NCBI GenBank assembly: GCA_017622235.1
Contig: JAGARN010000005.1
Coordinates: forward strand, 62,001-126,000
Direction of reading: 5' to 3'
Source of the DNA: Spirochaetaceae bacterium
Lineage (GTDB): Bacteria > Spirochaetota > Spirochaetia > Treponematales > Treponemataceae
Length of the DNA stretch: 64,000 nucleotides
In this document: positions 17,883-26,270 of the stretch, one piece after another
Layout of the letters: each line of letters begins with the position of its first letter
Position numbering within the stretch: position 1 is the stretch's first letter
The notes under the pieces: generated by a model
Told to the model about the DNA's origin: nothing
Database searches by the model: none
Seen by the model: only the letters and a program-made list of their open reading frames with translations
Made by a program: the position numbers and the translations under genes

Positions 17883-20006
17883 TTATTCTTCGCCACGACT
17901 AACAGCAGCAAGGGCTTCTTCTTTTTCTTTTTCAAGTTTTGCAAGTTCCAGCTTTAGCCTCTGTTCTGTTTCTGCTTTACATTTAGGACAGTGAAAATGT
18001 TCGCCGTTTAAATAACCGTGTATTCTACAGATTGAATAGATTGGTGAAATTGTAAAGAAAGGAATTCTGTAGGTATTAGCAATGGTACGGACTAAATCAC
18101 GGCAAGTTTGCCAATCTTTAAGAGCTTCACCTAAAAATACATGGAACATGGTACCACCAGTGTATTTTGTCTGTAGTGACTCTTGATGATCTAGTGCCTC
18201 AAAAACGTCTTCTGTATAGTCCACTGGAAGCTGACTTGAGTTAGTGTAGAAAGGATCTTCCGTTCCTGATGTTATAATATCAGGAAAGTGAACCTTATCA
18301 TGTCTAGCTAATCTATATGATGTGCTTTCAGCAGGTGTTGCTTCAAGATTAAAAAGTTCACCTGTTTGTTCCTGATAATCTGCCAGTTTCTGTCTCATAT
18401 GGGAAAGAACTTTTTCTGCAAATACCTTTCCTCTTGGATCTGATATATCGCACCCTAAAAAATTCAAACAACACTCATTCATACCACACAAACCTATTGT
18501 GTTAAAGTGATTGTTTAGGGTAGAAAGATACCGCCTTGTGTATGGGAAAAGTCCACCGTCCAAAAGTCTTTGAATAACTTTGCGTTTTGTAGAAAGACTT
18601 TCTTTAGCCAAATCCATAAGATAATCAAGTCGAGCAAAGAACTGCTGCTCTGTGTTTGCAAGGTAACCTATTTGTGGCAAATTAATTGTTACAACTCCTA
18701 ATGAACCTGTAAATTCATCTGCACCAAAAAGACCACCACCTCGTCGGCGAAGCTCTCGTTTATCAAGTTGCAATCGGCAACACATAGAACGTACATCGCT
18801 AGGGTTTAAGTCGGAGTTTACAAAGTTTTGAAAATTTGGTGTTCCATACTGAGATGTCATCTGGAATAGCAACTTTGCGTTATCACTGTCCCAGTCAAAA
18901 TTCTTTGTAATGTTGTAAGTTGGTATTGGATACGCAAACCCACGTCCTGCAGCATCACCTTCAATCATTAATTCAATGAATACCTTGTTAATAATGCCCA
19001 TTTCTTTTTGGCAATCTCCATAGGTAAAATCCATTTCTTTACCACCAACAATGGCAGGCTTGTCTTTTAAATCATCAGGACAAATCCAATCTAAAGTTAT
19101 ATTTGTAAATGGTGCTTGTGACCCCCAACGACTGGGAGTGTTTACGCCAAAGATAAAACTTTGTATGCACTGACGAACTTCTTTTTCTGTAAGGTTGTCT
19201 TTTTTAATAAAAGGAGCCAGATATGTATCAAAAGAACTAAAGGCTTGAGCACCTGCCCATTCATTTTGCATAATACCCAAAAAGTTTACAATTTGATTTA
19301 CTAGTGTAGAAAGATGTGTTGCCGGGGTAGAGGTTATTTTGTCAGGAACTCCACCAAGACCTTCTGCAACTAGCTGGCGGATAGACCAACCTGCACAGTA
19401 ACCTGAAAACATGGATAAATCGTGGATATGAAAGGCAGCGGATTTATGAGCTTCTGCAATTTCTGGAGTATAAATGTTTTTTAGCCAATAATTAGCGGTT
19501 ATTGTACCTGAGTTATGTAAAATAAGACCACCTAAAGAAAAATTTACATTAGCGTTTTCATTTACACGCCAATCTGATTGACTAAGATAACCGTCCATGG
19601 TTGAATTTATGTCTAGCATAAGACTCTTTGTGTCGCGAATTGCTTCGTGGCGTGCTCGATAGAGAATATATGCCTTTGCGATAGCGACTGCATTGTTTTC
19701 GATAAGAACAGTTTCTACCACATCTTGAATTTCTTCTATTGCTGGAATTGAATGTTCGTGGCGGCTAGCCATCATAAGTTTTAACTTTTCTTCTGTGGCA
19801 GCTGTAAGTTGTTCTGCTTTATCTGGATTTGGCCGTTTTTCAACAGCCTCTATTGCTTTACTAATAGCAGAATATATTTTTGTGCGGTCATATGGTTTTA
19901 TCTCTCCGGAACGTTTTACTACGTTACGTAAAAAAGATTCTCCTTCGCCACCTTTATTACTTTCTAAAAAACTGCTCCACTCAGGAAATACAGCCTGCTC
20001 ACTCAT
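17883..20006 (-). CDS. nrdD: Class III ribonucleotide reductase large chain NrdD lacking the glycyl-radical site
   Basis: NrdD makes deoxynucleotides without oxygen. The 707-residue protein has the ATP-cone (about 29-120), the catalytic Cys in GYCAGWS (Cys204), CCRLQLDKRELRRRGGGLFG, VTINLPQIGY, GLCGMNECC, and the C-terminal FTISPIYSICRIHGYLNGEH then CPKC. In ordinary NrdD a short linker and the RVxGYx radical site follow. Here the chain continues as a charged helix (KAETEQRLKLELAKLEKEKE) and stops at TAA. The missing site is on the next gene in the same frame. I start at 20006 (MSEQ), which has GGGAGG; a further in-frame start 5 codons upstream has no better signal. It lies 25 nt after nrdR. 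Confidence 0.95.
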   Translation of the reverse strand: MSEQAVFPEWSSFLESNKGGEGESFLRNVVKRSGEIKPYDRTKIYSAISKAIEAVEKRPNPDKAEQLTAATEEKLKLMMASRHEHSIPAIEEIQDVVETVLIENNAVAIAKAYILYRARHEAIRDTKSLMLDINSTMDGYLSQSDWRVNENANVNFSLGGLILHNSGTITANYWLKNIYTPEIAEAHKSAAFHIHDLSMFSGYCAGWSIRQLVAEGLGGVPDKITSTPATHLSTLVNQIVNFLGIMQNEWAGAQAFSSFDTYLAPFIKKDNLTEKEVRQCIQSFIFGVNTPSRWGSQAPFTNITLDWICPDDLKDKPAIVGGKEMDFTYGDCQKEMGIINKVFIELMIEGDAAGRGFAYPIPTYNITKNFDWDSDNAKLLFQMTSQYGTPNFQNFVNSDLNPSDVRSMCCRLQLDKRELRRRGGGLFGADEFTGSLGVVTINLPQIGYLANTEQQFFARLDYLMDLAKESLSTKRKVIQRLLDGGLFPYTRRYLSTLNNHFNTIGLCGMNECCLNFLGCDISDPRGKVFAEKVLSHMRQKLADYQEQTGELFNLEATPAESTSYRLARHDKVHFPDIITSGTEDPFYTNSSQLPVDYTEDVFEALDHQESLQTKYTGGTMFHVFLGEALKDWQTCRDLVRTIANTYRIPFFTISPIYSICRIHGYLNGEHFHCPKCKAETEQRLKLELAKLEKEKEEALAAVSRGEE

Positions 20007-20031
20007 TTGTTTTCCTCCCAATAAAACTGTT

Positions 20032-20505
20032 TTATTTTTTTAGAAACTTATCTGTTTCTAGTTTATGAACTTCGTTAACGAATTCATCTAGGTTTTCAAA
20101 ATGTCTGTAAACAGAAGCAAACCGAATATAGGCCACCTTATCTATAGCGTATAATTTATCTAGGACTAATTCACCTAACTGTGCTGTTGTAACTTCTCTG
20201 CTAACTTTACCCATGATGAGGGCTTCATCTTCTATTTCTGCCACAAGATTTTCTGTTGTTGTGGTAGAAATAGGTCTCTTTTCCAAAGCTCTACTGATTC
20301 CCTTTTCTAACTTATTTCTGTCAAAGGGTTGTCTGCGACCATCTCTTTTTACAACCATAAGCGGTTTTTCTTCTATTCGCTCATAGCTAGTAAATCTGTA
20401 ACCACAACTATTACATTCCCGTCGGCGTCTAATACTTTCGCCAGCACCTAAGGTACGAGATTCTATAACCTTGTCGTCAAGACTGCCACAGTAGGGACAC
20501 CTCAT
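20032..20505 (-). CDS. nrdR: Transcriptional repressor NrdR
   Basis: NrdR senses ATP/dATP and represses ribonucleotide reductase genes. The 157-residue protein has the N-terminal zinc ribbon CPYCGS...CNSCGYRF (residues 3-34) and an ATP-cone (VVKRDGRRQPFDRNKLEKGI, about 51-70 onward). Length is typical. It is the first gene of the nrdR-nrdD unit, and its own promoter carries two NrdR-like boxes, which predicts autorepression. Assignment is secure. Confidence 0.98.
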   Translation of the reverse strand: MRCPYCGSLDDKVIESRTLGAGESIRRRRECNSCGYRFTSYERIEEKPLMVVKRDGRRQPFDRNKLEKGISRALEKRPISTTTTENLVAEIEDEALIMGKVSREVTTAQLGELVLDKLYAIDKVAYIRFASVYRHFENLDEFVNEVHKLETDKFLKK

Positions 20506-20521
20506 TAGTACAAAACCTTTA

Positions 20522-20537
20522 GTACTGTATTTAGTGG
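20522..20537 (-). promoter_or_regulatory. NrdR-box-like site, nrdR promoter, proximal
   Basis: GTACTGTATTTAGTGG matches 12 of 16 positions of the palindrome ACACTATATTTAGTGT. It lies between the -10 box and the nrdR start codon. Confidence 0.6.
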
Positions 20538-20556
20538 ATATGTCAGCATAAGGGAA

Positions 20557-20585
20557 ATAATACTACACTAGATATGTATTTTCAA
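20557..20585 (-). promoter_or_regulatory. Promoter of nrdR-nrdD
   Basis: On the minus strand TTGAAA (20580-20585), a 17-nt spacer and TATTAT (20557-20562). The distal NrdR-like box fills most of the spacer and the proximal box lies downstream of the -10. The leader to the nrdR ATG is about 45 nt. Confidence 0.7.
20565..20580 (-). promoter_or_regulatory. NrdR-box-like site, nrdR promoter, distal
   Basis: ACACTAGATATGTATT fits the left half of an NrdR box well. It is 43 bp from the proximal box, almost the same spacing as the pair at the internal nrd promoter (42 bp). Confidence 0.6.
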
Positions 20586-20716
20586 GTAGATTTTAAAAAA
20601 TATATTTAACTATATTTTTTAAAAAGCAGCCATTTCTATATTGACATATTTTTTAGAGTATGGTATGGCAGCAAAAATTTGCATATTACACTTAAATATC
20701 TTACTCTTCATTGTGT

Positions 20717-21475
20717 ATGAGATTTAACAACAAACAAATAATTGCGTTAATTTTTTTTATTGGCATTGTAAATTCGTTTTTTTGTTTTTCACAAGAAAGA
20801 GCGAATGACATTTTCTGGAATGAATATAATATTCTAAGAGATCATGTCTATAACAATGATGTTTCTTTGGTTCAATTAGTAAATTTGTATCAAAAAGCAA
20901 AACAACTTGCATATGATATTCTTGATGAAAGTGAATTGATGGTTGCACTCTCTCGTTGTGAATACATAATGGGTAGAGCCTATTCGTATGCTTCAGACAA
21001 AAAAAATGCATCTACACATTACGATGTAGGTATGGATTATGCAGAAACAGCTTCTGAAATAAAAGACAGCCCAAAAGCAAGATTAATTTACTTAGAAAAC
21101 TTAAGCCAAAATTGTTCTGTAAAACCTACCAGTTTTGTTCTTGCTTACGGTCCTAAAATTGCAGGATTAGCAAAAAAAATATTAAAACAAGACCCTACTT
21201 GTGGGGCTGCAATGTTTATCTTAAATGCTCAGCATATTTTTGCTCCAATACCATTTAATAATTACAAAAAAGGTATTAAAGAGATGCAGGCTATACTTAA
21301 AACGCCAAATATCGTTTTAGAAAAGGATGATAGCTTTAACATATTTTGTGCTATAGCTTACGCTTATCTAAAACAAGATGAAAAATCAAAGGCTTTACCA
21401 TACCTTGAAAAGGCAAAAAATATTTATCCAACTAATGTGTTCTTAAAAGAACTCTTAACACAATCTGAAAATTAA
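20717..21475 (+). CDS. Secreted protein of unknown function with TPR-like C-terminus
   Basis: I do not recognise the family. The ATG at 20717 begins a signal peptide (RFNNKQIIALIFFIGIVNSFFCFSQ). The roughly 230-residue mature part is helical, with one recognisable TPR-like pair near the end (FCAIAYAYLKQDEKSKALPYLEKAKNIYP). It heads a plus-strand run with a glycosyltransferase 9 nt downstream. A TTGACA at 20641 with a poor TATGGC 17 nt later may be its promoter. No clear ribosome-binding site is visible, so the exact start is uncertain. Confidence 0.65.
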   Translation: MRFNNKQIIALIFFIGIVNSFFCFSQERANDIFWNEYNILRDHVYNNDVSLVQLVNLYQKAKQLAYDILDESELMVALSRCEYIMGRAYSYASDKKNASTHYDVGMDYAETASEIKDSPKARLIYLENLSQNCSVKPTSFVLAYGPKIAGLAKKILKQDPTCGAAMFILNAQHIFAPIPFNNYKKGIKEMQAILKTPNIVLEKDDSFNIFCAIAYAYLKQDEKSKALPYLEKAKNIYPTNVFLKELLTQSEN

Positions 21476-21484
21476 AAGGAAAAA

Positions 21485-22642
21485 ATGAATAATTTTATTG
21501 ATTTTTATGTTCTTTTTGTTGCTATTGTTAGCATTTTTTTTCTTACATTAGCACTTACAAATACTTTTTGGTTACGAATATGTTCAAAAAAAACATCTAT
21601 TTTCTCTGGAAAAAAAGTTTCTGTCTGTATTCCTGCTAGAAATGAAGAAAAAAATATTGAAAGATGTGTTCGTTCATTTATGAATCAAACTTATTCAAAT
21701 TATGAAGTGATAGTACTTGATGATAATTCTGATGATAAAACAGCTTCAATATTGGAATGTTTAAAAAAAGAGTTTCCACAAAAACTAAAAGTTATAAAGG
21801 GTAAGTCGCTACCTGCAGGTTGGACTGGAAAAGTATACGCTCTTAATCAACTGGTTCATGAATCTACTGGAGAATATCTTTTATTTACAGATGCTGATAC
21901 TGTTCACAGTGATGATTCAGTTGCCTTTGCTGTGACTAATATCGAAAAACACAATGTAGATTTGCTTTCAGGTTATATTGGACAATACACTGTTACATTT
22001 GGTGAAAAAATTACAATACCTGTAATGTATATATTATCAGGTTTTATTATTCCATTATTCTTAAATAGAATAAGTAAAACGCCTATTACATCAGTTGCTA
22101 TTGGTCAGTATATTATGATAAAGAAAGATGTGTTACTAGCTTGTGGAGGTTATGAATCATTAAAAAAATATGTTACTGAGGATATTTACCTTGCACGTCT
22201 TGTAAAAAGTAAAGGGTTTAAAACGTTGTTTTTGAATTGTCGTAGTGTTGCTATTTGTAGAATGTATACAAATTATTCGGATTGTGTATGCGGAATAGAA
22301 AAAAATATTTTTTCTTTTGTTTGTAACAAGAATGGAATACTATTTTTAGCAGTTTTTGGATTAGTAGTTTTTCTTATTCTACCTATTCCTCTGTTTATGG
22401 CTTCTATGTTTTATGATTTAATATATGGAATTGGGATTTCTAACTATACGCTTTACCTTGGTATAAATATTATTTCAATGTTTTTTGTATGGGTATTAAT
22501 ATCAGTTTCACAAAAACTTTCTGCTATAACTCCTTTTTTGTATCCACTTATATTTTGCAACCTTGTTTATTTAGCTTTAATATCATATTCAAATACTGCT
22601 AGAGGTACAGGATACCTATGGAAAGGTCGTATCGTACATTAA
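21485..22642 (+). CDS. Membrane GT2-family glycosyltransferase
   Basis: The 385-residue protein has an N-terminal membrane helix, a GT-A catalytic domain (VCIPARNEEKNIERCVRS, VLDDNSDD, metal-binding FTDADT near 140, and a TEDIYLARL acceptor motif), and about four C-terminal membrane helices. This arrangement is shared by lipid-linked sugar transferases such as the carotenoid glycosyltransferase CrtQ. AAGGA precedes the ATG. It is followed 17 nt later by an acyltransferase, which suggests a pair that glycosylates and acylates one lipid. Substrate cannot be told from sequence. Confidence 0.85.
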   Translation: MNNFIDFYVLFVAIVSIFFLTLALTNTFWLRICSKKTSIFSGKKVSVCIPARNEEKNIERCVRSFMNQTYSNYEVIVLDDNSDDKTASILECLKKEFPQKLKVIKGKSLPAGWTGKVYALNQLVHESTGEYLLFTDADTVHSDDSVAFAVTNIEKHNVDLLSGYIGQYTVTFGEKITIPVMYILSGFIIPLFLNRISKTPITSVAIGQYIMIKKDVLLACGGYESLKKYVTEDIYLARLVKSKGFKTLFLNCRSVAICRMYTNYSDCVCGIEKNIFSFVCNKNGILFLAVFGLVVFLILPIPLFMASMFYDLIYGIGISNYTLYLGINIISMFFVWVLISVSQKLSAITPFLYPLIFCNLVYLALISYSNTARGTGYLWKGRIVH

Positions 22643-22659
22643 AATAAGGGGAACGAAAT

Positions 22660-23385
22660 TTGTATAAACCTGGGGATTCTATTGTTTCAAAAAATATTTT
22701 TTTTCGTTGTGCTTCTTTTTTAACCTTTTACTCTTTAATTGGCATAGCAACGTGTTTAACATTTGGACTTTATTCTTTTAAGGTTCATAATCGTCACAGA
22801 CTTTGTTCTCTTACAAAAGCGGTAACCGTGTCAAATCATACAATGTTGCTTGATCCAGTTTTTATGAATATTGTAACAAGACCTTATCATCTGTATCAAA
22901 CTTTATTAGAAAAAACGGTATGTAGTCCATTTATTGGAACTTTTACAAGATTACTAGGTGGTGTTCCAATTCCACGAAGAGATTTTAATGGGTGTAAACT
23001 TTATTCTGGTGCTAAAGAAGCTTTAAGACAACGACGTTTTTTACATTTTTATCCAGAAGGGGAATGCTACATCTATAATGCTTGTCCAAAACCTTTTCAC
23101 GCAGGAGCATTTATTACAGCAGCTGTACTAAATGTACCTGTTGTTCCTATTGCAACCGTATTTAAAGATAATGGTAAACGACCCAAAATTCACCTATATA
23201 TTTTAGAACCTATTAATACAAAAGATTTCAATGTAATAAAAGCTGATGGAACAGTAGATTCTGTAGCGGCAAGGAATTTTGCAGAAGAAGTTCGTAAAAG
23301 GATAGCACGTGAAATAACTAATAACAAAGGAACGGGAAAGTATTACAAAGGACATATGAAGCGTATTGCAGGAATTAATGGTTGA
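22660..23385 (+). CDS. PlsC-type lysophospholipid/glycerolipid acyltransferase
   Basis: The 241-residue protein has the two main acyltransferase motifs: NHTMLLDP (NHx4D, about 60) and FYPEGE (about 127), plus VPIPRRD and VPVVPIATV. One membrane helix lies near the N-terminus. The start is a TTG with AAGGGGAA just upstream. It could be a general 1-acylglycerol-3-phosphate acyltransferase, but its close pairing with a membrane glycosyltransferase suggests acylation of a glycolipid. Both readings are open. Confidence 0.82.
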   Translation: MYKPGDSIVSKNIFFRCASFLTFYSLIGIATCLTFGLYSFKVHNRHRLCSLTKAVTVSNHTMLLDPVFMNIVTRPYHLYQTLLEKTVCSPFIGTFTRLLGGVPIPRRDFNGCKLYSGAKEALRQRRFLHFYPEGECYIYNACPKPFHAGAFITAAVLNVPVVPIATVFKDNGKRPKIHLYILEPINTKDFNVIKADGTVDSVAARNFAEEVRKRIAREITNNKGTGKYYKGHMKRIAGING

Positions 23386-23433
23386 TTATCATTAGTAATT
23401 GCAACAAGGTATTTAATTCGTTATTATAATGGC

Positions 23434-24942
23434 ATGAATACTTTTCAGATGCCAGACAACATAAAAGGACTTCACATTCACTTTATCGGGATAAAAGGTA
23501 CTGGTATGGCTGCCTTAACAGAAATTTTTCATGCAAGAGGAGCTAAAATAACTGGTAGTGATGTTTCTGATATTTTTTATACGGATAAAGTTCTTGAGTC
23601 ATGTGGAATAAAACCTTTGCTTTTTGATTCTGCGAACATAACAAATGATATTAGCTTTATTATATATTCTTCTGCATATAACAGTAAAACAAATTGCGAA
23701 TTAGCTCAGGCAGAAAAACTTAGTATTCCCTGCCTTTTGTACAGCCAAGCTCTTGGGCAACTTTCTAGGCACACTTTTAGTTGTGGAGTTGCTGGTGTTC
23801 ATGGAAAAACTACAACAACGGGTCTTGTCGGAACAGTGGCAAAAGTATTAAATATCCCTGTTCAAGTACTTGCTGGTAGTGTTATTTCTAGTTTTGGACA
23901 GAGTAATGAACATGGAAGTTGTACTATTTCTTGTGGACAAGACTATTTTGTGGCAGAAACTTGTGAATATCAGCGCCACTTTATGGATTTTAAACCAAAG
24001 AAAATAATTTTAACCAGTGTTGAAAGTGATCATCAAGATTACTATCCTACCTATGATGATATAAGAACTGCTTTTTTTGACTATTGCAACCTTTTACCCT
24101 CAAAGGGGGATTTAATTTATTGTGCCGATGATGCAGGAGCTTCAGAAGTTGCTTCTATGATTGCTAGCCAACGAAGTGATATAAATCTTATTCCCTACGG
24201 AGAAACTGCAAGTGGAAACTGGAAAGTTACAATAGATTTATCACAAGATGGCAAACAGATTTTTTCTTTGGCTGGTTTTGGTGATTTTAAATTTGCTATT
24301 AATGTTCCAGGCAAACATCTTGTTTTAAATAGCACCGCTGCTGTAGCATTGTGCTGTTCTTTACTTTGTCATCAAAAAAAATGCAATTTAGAAGAGAGTT
24401 TTTCTGTTGAGATAGCATCTAAAATATTGAAGGGACTTGAACTTTTCAAAGGAGGTAAAAGGCGAAGTGAGATTATAGGAAGAGTTTCTTCTGTTATTTT
24501 TTTAGATGATTATGCTCACCACCCAACAGCAATAAGAACAACTCTTGAAGGGTATCGTAATTTTTATCCAGGTAGAAAATTAATAGTTGATTTTATGTCT
24601 CACACATATACAAGAACTGCATCTTTGCTGGATGATTTTGCTCAATCTTTTGATTCTGCACATCAAGTAATTTTACATAAGATATATGCTTCTGCAAGAG
24701 AAAAGCCTAGCGAGGCTTCTGTAACAGGAGAAACGTTATACAATAAGACTAAACTTTTTCATAATAATGTGTGTTATTATCAAGATTTTTTGGACGCAGA
24801 AAATGATTTACTAACTTTGCTTTCAAAGCCAGACCCAGAATTTCCAAATGGTTATGTTTTTGTAACTATGGGGGCAGGGGATAACTGGAAACTTGGTCGA
24901 ATCTTATATGAAAAAATGAGCAAAATAGGAGTATCAATATGA
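23434..24942 (+). CDS. murC: UDP-N-acetylmuramate--L-alanine ligase
   Basis: MurC adds L-Ala to UDP-MurNAc, the first peptide step of peptidoglycan synthesis. The 502-residue protein has the N-terminal HFIGIKGTGM motif, the P-loop GVHGKTTTT (about 128), VESDHQDYYP, and DDYAHHPTAIRTTL in the C-terminal domain. The central EADESD motif of common MurC reads AETCEYQRHF, closer to Mpl-like EADEYD, but I keep MurC on overall pattern. A TATAAT lies only 3 nt before the ATG at 23434, so the ATG at 23449 could be the true start if that box is used. yicC overlaps its stop. Confidence 0.88.
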   Translation: MNTFQMPDNIKGLHIHFIGIKGTGMAALTEIFHARGAKITGSDVSDIFYTDKVLESCGIKPLLFDSANITNDISFIIYSSAYNSKTNCELAQAEKLSIPCLLYSQALGQLSRHTFSCGVAGVHGKTTTTGLVGTVAKVLNIPVQVLAGSVISSFGQSNEHGSCTISCGQDYFVAETCEYQRHFMDFKPKKIILTSVESDHQDYYPTYDDIRTAFFDYCNLLPSKGDLIYCADDAGASEVASMIASQRSDINLIPYGETASGNWKVTIDLSQDGKQIFSLAGFGDFKFAINVPGKHLVLNSTAAVALCCSLLCHQKKCNLEESFSVEIASKILKGLELFKGGKRRSEIIGRVSSVIFLDDYAHHPTAIRTTLEGYRNFYPGRKLIVDFMSHTYTRTASLLDDFAQSFDSAHQVILHKIYASAREKPSEASVTGETLYNKTKLFHNNVCYYQDFLDAENDLLTLLSKPDPEFPNGYVFVTMGAGDNWKLGRILYEKMSKIGVSI

Positions 24943-25808
24943 CAAGTATGACAGGGTTTTCATATGTAGAAGATGTTGGAGAAAATTATACTGTTTCTGT
25001 TGAAATAAAATCATATAATTCCCGTTATTTGGATTTAACAATAAATATGCCTTCTTTTTTAAGCCGATTAGAAAACACGTTAAGAGAATTAGTTGTTTCC
25101 AAAGTTTTAAGAGGCAAGGTTGAAATATATATTAGGTTGAAAGAAGAAAACCAAAATACAAATGTCGCAGTAAATATTGAAGCAGCAAAAGCGTATGCAA
25201 AGGCTCTAGAACAGATTTTAGAGATTTTAGGTCGTGGTACGGAAGAGATTCCCTTAAGTTTAATAGTTCAACAAGAAGGTGTATTAGTTTCTAGTCATCA
25301 ATACGATATGGAATATTACAAACAAATTATTCTTCCTGTATTTGAAAAATCATTAAATGATTTTATTGCAGATAGAAACAGAGAAGGTGAAAATCTTTTT
25401 TATGACCTTTCAGAAAAAATACAAGAATTAGAAAACGCTATGCTTTTTTTCAAAAATTGGCAACCAAAAATGGAAATGCAATTCAGAGAAAATCTTACTA
25501 ATCGTTTTCAAGAAATACTTGGCGAAGATTATGATCAGCAAAGAGTTCTTACAGAAATTGCAGCTATGCTTGTAAAATACACAATTAATGAAGAAGTTGT
25601 CAGATTAGAAAGTCATATTTGTGCTTTAAGAGAAGAAATTTCAAATAATCCTGCTCCAGGCAAAAAAATTGATTTTCTCTGCCAAGAAATAAATAGAGAA
25701 ATAAACACGATAGGTTCAAAAAATCAGTTTGCACAAGTTAGTGAAATGGTTATAAATGCAAAAAATGCACTGGAAAATATTCGTGAACAAGCAAAAAACG
25801 TGGAGTAG
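24939..25808 (+). CDS. YicC-family endoribonuclease
   Basis: YicC/YloC proteins are stress-linked endoribonucleases. The 289-residue protein begins with the diagnostic SMTGFSYVE and has VEIKSYNSRYLDLTI, and ends with KKIDFLCQEINREINTIGSK, which is close to invariant in the family. It overlaps murC by 4 nt (ATGA). Length is typical. Assignment to the family is secure; the RNA target here is unknown. Confidence 0.93.
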   Translation: MTSMTGFSYVEDVGENYTVSVEIKSYNSRYLDLTINMPSFLSRLENTLRELVVSKVLRGKVEIYIRLKEENQNTNVAVNIEAAKAYAKALEQILEILGRGTEEIPLSLIVQQEGVLVSSHQYDMEYYKQIILPVFEKSLNDFIADRNREGENLFYDLSEKIQELENAMLFFKNWQPKMEMQFRENLTNRFQEILGEDYDQQRVLTEIAAMLVKYTINEEVVRLESHICALREEISNNPAPGKKIDFLCQEINREINTIGSKNQFAQVSEMVINAKNALENIREQAKNVE

Positions 25809-25817
25809 TGTCGCATT

Positions 25818-26174
25818 TTATTGATTTTCTTGATACCATTTTTTTAATTTATTAAAAGCAACTGTTATTTTTTCTAATTGAAAAGCGACTGTGTCTTTGT
25901 TAAGAGAACTGGATGCTGTATCTGGGTGAATTTGTTTTATTAAAGAGGCATATTTTGCCCTTATATCAGAAAAATCAGGAACTTGGGCGAGTTGTTTTTG
26001 TTCTTCATCAATAATTCTTTCGTAACCAAATAGCTCAAACTCTTTTCTCAATTCTAAAGGAATAACTTTTGTACAAGCTTCATTTGTTGAAGCCTCTTTT
26101 TTTTTAGAAGGGAACTCACCAGATTCTAAACATTGGCTAAGTTTTTTTCCTAGCCTGTCGAACATAGTAGACAT
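25818..26174 (-). CDS. Small J-domain protein
   Basis: The 118-residue protein ends in a J-domain: FSDIRAKYASLIKQIHPDTAS with the HPD triad (about 83-85), followed by a third helix EKITVAFNKLKKWYQ. The first 60 residues are a linker with a Lys-rich part and no glycine/phenylalanine region or zinc fingers, so it is not a DnaJ. It probably stimulates an Hsp70 at a specific place. The ATG at 26174 is only 5 nt after a TATAAT box; an in-frame ATG three codons later (26165) is an alternative start. Confidence 0.8.
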   Translation of the reverse strand: MSTMFDRLGKKLSQCLESGEFPSKKKEASTNEACTKVIPLELRKEFELFGYERIIDEEQKQLAQVPDFSDIRAKYASLIKQIHPDTASSSLNKDTVAFQLEKITVAFNKLKKWYQENQ

Positions 26175-26179
26175 ATTTT

Positions 26180-26209
26180 ATTATAACTATATTTTTTAAA
26201 CCCTATCAA
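26180..26209 (-). promoter_or_regulatory. Promoter of the J-domain gene
   Basis: On the minus strand TTGATA (26204-26209), an 18-nt spacer and TATAAT (26180-26185). The first ATG is 5 nt downstream of the -10 box, so the leader is zero to a few nucleotides depending on which ATG is used. It is divergent from the aroH promoter. Confidence 0.55.
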
Positions 26210-26231
26210 TACCCAAAAAAAATTATAATAC

Positions 26232-26261
26232 TTGACAGATTGAATGATTGCATTTTATGAT
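26232..26261 (+). promoter_or_regulatory. Promoter of aroH
   Basis: TTGACA (26232-26237), an 18-nt spacer and TATGAT (26256-26261). It covers the upstream-most possible ATG of the frame (26244), which rules that start out. The ATG at 26271 lies 9 nt after the -10 box. Confidence 0.65.
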
Positions 26262-26270
26262 TCTGGATGT

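Noticed and set aside
17298-17957. Long plus-strand frame antisense to the nrd genes
   Set aside because: Its sequence is rich in Cys and Phe, has no ribosome-binding site, and mirrors the codon pattern of the minus-strand genes.
17247-20006. nrdD as a broken pseudogene caused by a nonsense mutation
   Set aside because: Both halves keep intact motifs and GGGAGG sites, and a consensus promoter with NrdR-like boxes lies between them, so a working split is more likely.
23425-23430. TATAAT before murC as a firm leaderless promoter
   Set aside because: It is only 3 nt from the ATG and no -35 lies at 16-18 nt, so I did not include it among the leaderless set.
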